Positions 56,195-64,000 of a DNA stretch of 64,000 bases are shown in pieces. The stretch lies in assembly GCA_010015745.1 (NCBI GenBank), contig ML978171.1, forward strand, positions 248,001-312,000, given 5' to 3'. The translations under genes were made by a program, and so were the position numbers. Source of the stretch: Setomelanomma holmii (Eukaryota > Ascomycota > Dothideomycetes > Pleosporales > Phaeosphaeriaceae). The stretch's first letter is position 1. Each line of letters begins with the position of its first letter. The notes beneath the pieces were generated by a model that saw nothing but the letters and a program-made list of their open reading frames with translations, was not told the DNA's origin and ran no database searches.

Positions 56195-57283
56195 ATGTCC
56201 TTCATCGTAGCCCTAGAGCTCGAGAACATCTCTCGACCCCGCGAACACTCCATGGCGCTCTCATCCCATCCACCACGCGCTGGTAGCCCCTTCCCCTTGC
56301 TGAGGTCCAGCAAGCGACAACAAGCACCACTCGCCGCCGCGACGAGCCCAACACGGCGCGCTGGAACTCCTATCCCGACAATTGGGCGAAGGACACCGGC
56401 CCGCAACTTCTCGGCGCCCTTCCAATCGTCCTTTCAGCCATCGAGTTCGACACTCGTCGAGCACGAGGATGAGGAGAAGGAGGAGGAGGAGGAGGAGGAG
56501 GAGGAGGAGGAGGAAGTACAGCAGGATTCTGGGATAGAGGGTCCTGAAGCACTACACACCGTCAGCCCGCCTAGGTTACCTACTCCCCGTCCCTTCTCAC
56601 CACTGTTCCTGGAGTCAGTGGCCTCAAGACCTTTCTCGAGACCAGCCTCGGCCTCGTCGCGACCGTTTGTGCGCGGGCAGGAAATGCTAGCCGATCCATT
56701 TGTCGAAGACAGACGGGAACCTGCATCCGCAGGATTTTCCGAGGGGGAGAGCAGTGATGCCTCTTTCCGCACTGCGCGCCGCGTGCCAATACAGCCAGCA
56801 TCGACGCCCATCCGTACGCTGCCGATGCAGCGTGACCTCAACTCTACAGCGCCTATTTCTCGTTGCGGTCCTCGAGGTAGCCAGGCTCCGCGAACCTGTC
56901 ATTCCGCCCCACAACTCTCCCGCGACCCTGCCGCTGGACACAGTCCACTATCCCGTGGCCCTCGAACTTCGCTTTCGCGCTTCCGCGAGCGCGTGAGCCT
57001 GGACGGGTTGCAGCTTTTCGCCAACAGGCCGGCGTCGCGGTTGAGTGCGCGGGTCAGGGTGTCTAATGGTGTACTGAATCCAACCAGGCTTCAAGATCGG
57101 CATGATTCTGGGGCTGGCGGGCTTGAGCCCGAAGAGGCAGAGAAGGCCGAGGAAGAGAGGCTGCGGAGGGAGTATGAGGCTGATGTGGCTAGGATGAGGG
57201 AGAGGCAGAGGGAGAGGGGGCTGCGTGTGAAGGTAAAGAGGGATGTTTTGCGGGTTGTGTGCTGTGGGGCAGGCAAGAACTGA
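56195..57283 (+). CDS. Disordered hypothetical protein with poly-glutamate run
   Basis: A single exon of 362 residues. Nearly the whole protein is low-complexity (Pro, Ser, Arg, Glu). A run of 12 Glu at about 96-107 is coded by a (GGA)12 microsatellite. Several S-R-P-F repeats occur (VASRPFSRPASASSRPF). Near the C-terminus a charged helix (EEAEKAEEERLRREYEADV then RMRERQRERG) is the only segment likely to be folded. No domain was recognised. The long clean frame supports a real gene; the function is unknown, perhaps cytoskeletal or nuclear from composition alone. Confidence 0.6.
   Translation: MSFIVALELENISRPREHSMALSSHPPRAGSPFPLLRSSKRQQAPLAAATSPTRRAGTPIPTIGRRTPARNFSAPFQSSFQPSSSTLVEHEDEEKEEEEEEEEEEEEVQQDSGIEGPEALHTVSPPRLPTPRPFSPLFLESVASRPFSRPASASSRPFVRGQEMLADPFVEDRREPASAGFSEGESSDASFRTARRVPIQPASTPIRTLPMQRDLNSTAPISRCGPRGSQAPRTCHSAPQLSRDPAAGHSPLSRGPRTSLSRFRERVSLDGLQLFANRPASRLSARVRVSNGVLNPTRLQDRHDSGAGGLEPEEAEKAEEERLRREYEADVARMRERQRERGLRVKVKRDVLRVVCCGAGKN
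56479..56514 (+). repeat. (GGA)12 microsatellite, coding
   Basis: Twelve GGA units read in the GAG frame as poly-Glu. The tract is perfect and so likely to vary in length between strains. Confidence 0.95.
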
Positions 57284-57535
57284 GAGGGGGTGTTTGGACG
57301 TGTTGAAGTTAGACAGAGCATGATACCCATGAACAGATGCCAAGTGTTGGAATGATTATGTACCGTAAATCATAACTCGTTTAACCGACCCGATGCGCTG
57401 TTAATCCCATTGTCTTTCCAATTCGCCTGTATTCCCCTTGCTTCAAACATGAATGGTACAGATAGTAATTTTGTCAACAAGACTTGATGATGAGAATTCC
57501 TCATCTGAAGTCGCAATGTCGAATCGCAGCATCGA

Positions 57536-60364
57536 TCATTGATACTCATACCAAGTCGACTCGTCGTACGTGAAGCCTTGCAGGCCAGTCATGTTGTTAA
57601 GGCCATTATTCCCATTCACAGGCAGATTCCCATTAGCCTGCAAGTTTGGCCCGAAGCCGTTGGTGGGTGCTCCACCTACAGGCCCGCCATTCATGGGCGC
57701 ATTCACGCCAGGCGCAGGATAGCTATTCGTCGGAGACTGTGTGCTTGCGAACCAAGAAGCAATATCGTCGATACTGCCAGGATGCCAATTTTCAAAGCCA
57801 TTGGCAAGCTGTGTCTGATCGCGGAAGATCCAGTCTTGACCTTCACGTATTAATTGATCGACTCCACCAAAGAGCTGGCTAGGTGAGTTACCAGCAGTGG
57901 TTTGCCCATCAATAGACTGTCGCCCTTGAGTAGAGGCCGGAGTTGCGGGGTTGAAGTTGGTCGATTGTGGCGTGGAGTGGTGCTGGGTGCGTGTGTAAGC
58001 CAGGGCATTGGGATCGGAGGGAGGCAAAGACTCGGAACGCGCGTAGGGATCTATGCTTACGGAATTGCTGTTGTGGGGCATCCTGTTCACGTACTGCGGT
58101 GTCGTCACGGTCCCGAGGTTCATGGTGTATGGTTGGAGGGATGGTGAGGCTTGATCTGCTGGAGATGGTTGCTGGTCTTCGGGCCTGACAGGTTCGCGAT
58201 AGCTAGCCTTTGGTGTACTGACTTCGTTCCAGGGGCCAAACTTGGCATCGGTGCGCTTGAGTACTGCGTCGGCTTCTTCGGGCAGTTCGACCTTCCAGCG
58301 TTTGACCAGTACGCTGAGGATGCCTAGAGTCCGGCGTGCGCAGATCCAACCCTCGGCAATCTCCTCCAGGTGCTTTACTCCATGAACAACGTCGCGCTTG
58401 GCATTCTTCTCTGGCAGATTGAGAAGATGTATGGTACAGGCTGAGTGGGCGATGTACACGCAGATGTTGCAAATCTGTCGCAGTCCATGCGACCGCTTAT
58501 ACAATCGAAGAAGCTTCGAGATCATGGCGGCGGCTTGCGTGCATAGCTTGCGAGGCGATACATGTGCAGGAAGCGGTGAATTATTTGGGTTGTATTTGAG
58601 GAATGGTCGGAACAGATGGATGTAGAGTAGCTGAAAGAACATGCTGTGGAAATATTAGCATGCATGAACCTGATATGCTGAGACTGGACTTACTGCATAA
58701 CGAGCATATGCGGCAAGCCACCTTCCTTAGGCTCTAATTCCTTGGGTAGCTCTCGTCGCCATGTCTCGAGGCGCATGTGTATCTCGCTGAGCTTCTTTAG
58801 CTCAGCTTGCTTGCCCTTCGCCTTGTCCATGTCGATTGGATTGTAGAAGAAGTTCATCAGATCGCTAGATATCTCGCAGAGCTTGGATATTTGCAGCGCT
58901 ATCGCTCTTGTTCGGCTAGGCTGTGAATGTGCTTGGCTTATTCCAGAGTCTGTAATGGCGCTCCATGTCTCCGCATCTTCGGTCGGGAAGACATCAAACT
59001 TTGGCACGGTCACCATTGTGTTGTGTAGTTGCGGTAACCGGCCCAGATAGTTGCTCCAGCACTTGTCGAAGAGGAAGCAGCCCCAAAAGGTGATGCGCCG
59101 AGCGTCTTCTTCGCTCTCGTCCATGTTGCCTTTACTGTGCATGCCGAGGTTCAGGCCGAGATCGCACGCCATTCGAAAGCTCATGCCGCTGTACACCCAG
59201 CCTTTGGCTTCTCTGCCGCAGCCTGCTTCTCGTACTGACATGAGGGCAAGCGCCTGTACAGTTGCGAGAGCGGGAACTTCGTGAAGGTCGCCCTCCATGA
59301 TGAGCCTCTTTGTCTCCTTGAAGAAGTGGTCGCCTGCCGTGGCTGAATCGTCTCGTACAGCGCGTGCCCCTGGCCATGATGAGAAGTGGCAGCCCAGTGC
59401 GAGCATCGCATTGACCAGCAGTGGAGTGCAGTACTGCATGCGGCGCCCTGACCTTGGCGGCGGTTTCCCTTGTTGAAACTCGTGCAGAAACAAGTGCTTG
59501 GACAATGTGGTGAAGAAGCTGTAGTGCCAGCAGAAATACATGCTGATAAGGTGTTGTACAAGTTCCGGGTCTGTGGTGACGGTCGTCCATGAGCAAAACG
59601 GGTCCTCCATCTGCTGATAGTCTTCCTGGTACGCATCGGGCGATACTGCGGCGTCATTGCCCTTGTCGAGGTATATGAGATGTGAGGTGCCGCCAATGTA
59701 TCGTGTAGAGCCGTCCTCTAGCCTCAGCTCGCCCATCTTGCCGCTCAGCTGGCTTTCAAAGGTCGGCTGCTGCGGTCCCAACCCCGGACTCGACGCTGGG
59801 CTGATCTGCTCATCCTCCTCTGCTTCTCCGTTCTCCTTCGCGATTATGGCTTCTGCGACGGTATCCAGGCTCTCGCATGTCCGGATCTGCTGCACGAGCT
59901 CGGCAACTTCGTCTTCGGGGTAGTTGAGGATGGCCTGTATAAGGGTCTGCAGTGTCGAGTTGCGCGTCTTCAGGTTGTCAATGTCCTTCTTGTAGACGCC
60001 CTTGCGCCGATGGTCGGAGTTGAGGTCGTAGACGCATTCTGTGTTGTAGACGGCAGCACATGCCGAGCACGCTGGTGTCGTCCCGTCGCACTGTGCGCAT
60101 GTAAGCGGGTGGTCCCCTACTGTAGGCGTACATCACATCTGGCTGTGGTGGTGGTGGTGAAGCGGGGTTACTGTGCTTCCCCGGAGAAAGGCAGCAGGCG
60201 ATGTTCGGACTACGTACCTTGGACTTTCTCTTCCTGCAGGGCACACACGCACTTGAAATGCACCTGCGCTTCTTGCCATCGTCGCTGTTGCCGTCCTTCT
60301 TGCTGCGCCGTCCCTTCTTGGCCGGCGCGTCCACGGCCGGATCGGCAGGCGCGTTGTTGTCCAT
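57536..60364 (-). CDS. Zn2Cys6 transcription factor, NirA/NIT4-like
   Basis: There are three exons on the minus strand, 60364-60218, 60090-58694 and 58643-57536, giving 883 residues. Seen: a basic N-terminus; the zinc cluster split by a 127-base intron after the third cysteine (CISSACVPCRKRKSK | CDGTTPACSACAAVYNTEC); the linker YDLNSDHRRKGVYKKDIDNL and a helix KTRNSTLQTLIQAILNY typical of NirA-group regulators; the fungal transcription-factor middle domain (MSFRMACDLGLNLGM, RRITFWGCFLFDKCWSNYLGR); and a Gln/Asn/Pro-rich C-terminus likely to activate transcription. NirA/NIT4 controls nitrate assimilation, but many paralogues share this architecture, so the assignment to nitrate is tentative. 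The start is the only ATG after an upstream in-frame stop. Confidence 0.88.
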
Positions 60365-61075
60365 GGCAGGCGTCGAGGGTGCAGCGAACACAAAGTGTGG
60401 GGTTCAGATGGGCGGGTCGCGCTCTGACGGCTGGCTTGGGTCTCCCTCAACTCAGCATGCCATTAATCAGCGACCAGAGGCGGACGTCGGTCGTGCTTGG
60501 AATGTCCGAGGCGAGTCCTCAACATGCTGGCCAAGGAGGAAACGTGCGATAGCAGCTGCTCTCTAATGCCGTCGCCTTTGGTGAGGAGTGAACTGCGGAG
60601 AGCGCCCACGCCATGACTTCCGCTATCATCCGACGCCTGATTGGTGCACAAAGACCCTCTTATCGCGACGTCAGCCCTCGAGCATGATCGCGCCCGACAA
60701 CAATGACGGTAGCTGCAGGGTGAGCTCGATGGGGCCATGAGGGAGGCGGAACATCCTCAGGTACCCCACGCGATGCTTTTTGTAAAGACCCATAGCGGAG
60801 ATCCACATCTACACAGAACATCACTCCGCCAGCGCCTTCAGGGGCAGACATTACCAAGCAAAGCTATTGTATAAACTCAGTAAACAGTGCACTGAGCCGG
60901 TGCTGCTCCTGAAAAGAGAGCAAACAAGCAAATCCATCGATACCCGAAGAAAACTAGGCCCAAGCCTCATCAAAGTGATCCAGCTTGACCCAAAGCCATA
61001 ATCACGCAATCGGCCTGATAGTCAATGCTGAAGGTCCTCGCAGGACCCAAACGTCACCAACGCCGGGAAACCAAC
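60365..61075. other. Intergenic, promoter of the NirA-like gene and 3' end of the SNF2 gene
   Basis: There are 711 bases between two minus-strand genes. No coding sequence was recognised. The half next to 60364 is GC-rich. Confidence 0.5.
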
Positions 61076-64000
61076 CTAAAACTCGTCCGCATATCCCTCG
61101 TCGTCGCGATCAGCCCTGAAGCCACCACGCGGGTCCGGGTTGTCCACCAAGATGAACGGCTTGCCATCAGCGTCGTCGTTTAGATTGCCGAAGAGACGCA
61201 TGAGATCACGTATGCCCAACCTAGATTATGTTAGCTCATATCCATTCAGCATCCAGTTTGAGGAAAACTTGCTTCGATGTGGTCTTGCCGTTATCCTCCA
61301 TGACCTCGTTGATCTCCTTGTCTTTACGCTTCTGCATCTCAACGAGGCGCTCGTCGATCGTGTTCCTCACGCAGAGACGGGACATGTAGGTCTCTTCTTT
61401 CTGGCCAATGCGGAAGACACGACAGAACGCTTGCTGCTCTGAAGCCGAGTTCCACCAGGGATCGACCATGATGACTCGAGAGGCCATTGTAAGGTTAAGG
61501 CCCACTGTATGTGTGTGTTAGCAAAGTATAGTGGAGCGTGGGTGCATCTAAGGACTTACAGCCGCCGCAGCGCAATGAGGCGAGTAGAATGTTGCATCGA
61601 TCGTTCGTGGCGAAGTTGCTAATGGCCTTGTCGCGAGCGGTAAAGCTCATGGTGCCGATATACTGCAGGATTGGTCAGTGATAGCTGCGATAAAAATCGT
61701 GGTCAAAGTGGAGGCTGAAGGTCCTCGCGAGGAAATCGGACGCCACGCGGCTTCTCGAAAACGTGCTGTCGGTATACAGAGCGGTATATGCCTTACCTGT
61801 TCGGCTGCCCAGCCCTCCTTCTGGCAAATCTTGTTCAAGATTCGAACCCTAGATCTTGTCAATATACAGACGTATTTTGCTTGTTCAGGGAGACTTACAT
61901 GGCCAGGAACTGAGTGTAGACGATAACCTTGACCTTCGGATCCTTCCTCGTCCAGTTCAGAATCTGCGCCTTGATAGCCAAAGTCTTCGCCGAAGGCAGG
62001 ACCTCTTCACCAGCCAAAGAGAGCCAGTCTTCTGCGATGTCTTCGCGGTCACGACGCTCCTTCTGTTTCTTCGCCTTCTTCTGCGCCTTCGATCGCGTAG
62101 CTGATGCAACCGGTTCGAACTCGTCGTTCTCGTCCATCTCGAATTCCATCAACGAGGTTGGGGTGACACCACAGGCTTTGCAAGGAGCATGATCCTTCTC
62201 CACCTCGGCAGCAGCGATGTAAGCATTCTCCAGGCAAGGTGCTGCGCAAATGAGATGACTGCAGCTTGCAATCCAGGGCTTCTTCGGGTTCTTTCCACAC
62301 CAGCTGCACTTGGCCTTCTTTCTAACCTTCTCCCAGCTATCACCCGTCTTGAGACTCCTGAGATACGGCTTGAAGTCGTAGTCCTTGCCAAAGCTCTTGC
62401 CGCTACCGCCATTACCAGCGCCAAATTGACCAGTGGAACTAGTGAGACCATCCTCGTCGTCTTCAGGCTCGGGCGCTTCCGCCTCTTGCGCCTCTTCGTC
62501 ATCTGCTTCCGGGACATATTCATTTCCAGCTGCCTCTGCTGCAGCCTTTGCAGTTGCGATGGCAGCGGCTTTCCTCTTCGCTTCGATAGCGTGCTTCTCG
62601 AGCTGTTTGCGAACGGCGATGATGGTGCGGCCGCGACGGGTGTTGCTATCGGCTGCATGCTCCTTGACGACCTCCTTGATGCGCTCAATATCCTCAAGCT
62701 CCAGGAGGTCTCTCATGACGAACTGTAACATGAGTACGTGAGCTGTTAGCTGTCGGAGTCGTAGTAGCATGACCAGAGCATTGCTGTACGACTTCTCCAG
62801 TTCGCCCTTCTTCTGCCACATATTGATGTTCTTCGCGAAGCGCTGGCGAACGATGTCGTAAATACAGCGCTCGACAGAGTTGAACTCGGTGAAAAAGGTG
62901 CTCTGACCGGCCATAGGGAGCTTCAAGATCGGTGCGTTGAACATCTTGTCGGCATGGGTGCGCCGAATCATGAATTGGGAGAGACGTACAAGCAAGCGCT
63001 CAGTGTTCTCTGTGTCATTGGTGTCGCAGTAGTTGTGCTTGAAGATCTTGAAGCTGCCAGTATGTGGAACGCCGAGGAACTTGAAGTAGGGATAGAGCTC
63101 TGAGAGGTTGTTCATAATTGGAGTGCCGCTAAGAGCCCACTTGTGCTGCGCCATCAGCGCACGACAAGCGATTGATGTTCGTCCTTGATGGTTCTTGATT
63201 GCCTGCGCCTCATCGAGAACAATACGCAGAAACATCATGCGGTGGAGTACTCCACGCTGCGTGTCGTACACATTCTTCCACCAAGTCATCTTCTGCTCTG
63301 CAGTCTGACACTCAATGGGCGGTTCATTCTTTGGATACGACTTCATTACCTCGCTATATGTTGTGAGAATGATGTCGTGATGCTTCAAAATTTCGAAAGC
63401 TTGGTTCGAATCGATGCGCGTACCAGCGCCATAGCGCATGATTTTGAGTCCACAGTCGGTGTGCTGCTCAATTTCTTGGCCCCATTGCGTTAGGAGCGAA
63501 GGGCTGGCCACAAGTAGAGTGGTTCGAGGGTGTTGGCCTTTCGGTGGTTGTCCATTGACGATGTTTGCCAGCATCATTAGTGTCTGCATACATCATTAGC
63601 GGACGCTCAGGGAAGAGATGAACTGACCTACCTTACCAAGTCCCATCTGATCAGCCATCAGGCCTCCTTTGGGTTGTTCAGCTGCATTCTCGCGGCGACG
63701 CATAAAGGCACTGCCGAGGACTTGATAGCTTTTCAGAGACGTCTTCATGCCCTTCACCAGCCAGTTACCACCTAAAGCTTTGCATGACCCTTTGCCGTCG
63801 AAATCCTTGGTAGCTGCAACGAGTACAGATATATCCGCCCGAGCTTGTTTCTTGTCTTCGAGTGGAATGCTTGCAATAAGCTCCTTTAGGGCATCTGTTT
63901 TGTTCCTGGATCGGAACGTCGGCTGATCGGCCTCATCATCTCCAGCCTGTTGCTCAAAGACATTCGAGTTGAATAGCGAGGTTGCCTGCTTGATGGCATG
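61076..64000 (-). CDS. SNF2-family ATPase with RING-like insert, RAD5/RAD16 group (5' end outside window)
   Basis: Six exons are visible on the minus strand: 64000-63632, 63583-61899, 61848-61797, 61662-61560, 61504-61273 and 61220-61076. Together they give about 860 residues of the C-terminal part. Seen: ATPase motif I MADQMGLGKTL across a junction, motif II DEAQ, SGTPIMNN; a long insert with a C4-type zinc finger (CSWCGKNPKKPWIASCSHLI, then C and CKAC); and the helicase C half IVYTQFLAM, LLASLRCGGLGLNLTMASRV and DPWWNSASEQQAFCRVFRIG. A RING between the two ATPase halves marks the Rad5/Rad16/HLTF group; Rad5 itself extends PCNA ubiquitin chains. The N-terminus, where Rad5 has HIRAN, is missing, so Rad5, Rad16 and other fungal members cannot be told apart. 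The last intron is best read as GC..AG. Confidence 0.9.

Noticed and set aside
56370..56841. Minus-strand poly-Pro and poly-Ser frames
   Set aside because: They are the antisense reading of the (GGA)12 tract and its surroundings.

Overview
This window is nuclear DNA of a filamentous ascomycete (Pezizomycotina). Genes are dense and on both strands, introns are mostly 45-60 bases with GT..AG ends and CTRAY-like branch sites, and the gene set is typical: an XlnR-type xylanase regulator, an AA9 lytic polysaccharide monooxygenase, Zn2Cys6 regulators, an Sng1/DUF3533 protein and a MAPEG protein. A Dothideomycete is my best guess, from general protein character only. No ribosomal RNA, convincing tRNA, CRISPR array or intact transposon was seen.

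Layout. 1-20 kb: the 3' part of MLH1 (mismatch repair, cut by the window edge); an Sng1-like membrane protein; a MAPEG protein; an isocitrate lyase/PEP mutase-family enzyme; a spliced fungal protein of unknown function; deoxyhypusine hydroxylase; RNA polymerase I subunit RPA12, divergent from the five-exon cohesin loader SCC2/mis4; a low-complexity hypothetical gene; and an aldehyde dehydrogenase. 20-37.5 kb: a gene-poor stretch in which the only clear gene is the six-exon xlnR at 25.0-28.3 kb. It is flanked by about 4.9 kb without a recognisable gene on one side and about 9.2 kb on the other, the latter holding at most a decayed gene near 33 kb. 37.6-64 kb: the helicase DBP7, a small unknown protein, pantothenate synthetase, a small single-pass membrane protein, a large protein with a NLR-like N-terminal helical domain, the AA9 enzyme, ribose-5-phosphate isomerase divergent from the NEDD8 E1 subunit ULA1, RAD18, a low-complexity protein with a (GGA)12 tract, a NirA/NIT4-like zinc-cluster regulator, and a SNF2/RAD5-like ATPase that runs off the right edge.

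Functional links. MLH1, RAD18 and the SNF2/RAD5-like ATPase all belong to replication-error or damage tolerance; Rad18 and Rad5 act in succession on PCNA in yeast. XlnR controls plant-cell-wall-degrading enzymes in other fungi and the AA9 gene is a plausible target 20 kb away. ULA1 and RAD18 are neighbouring ubiquitin-system genes. There is no bacterial-style operon and no obvious secondary-metabolite cluster.

The most notable things are gene-structure oddities: a 17-base microexon coding half of the XlnR zinc cluster, two introns best explained as GC..AG, and several small loci whose coherent reading is broken by a single extra base. I found no clearly new molecular system.
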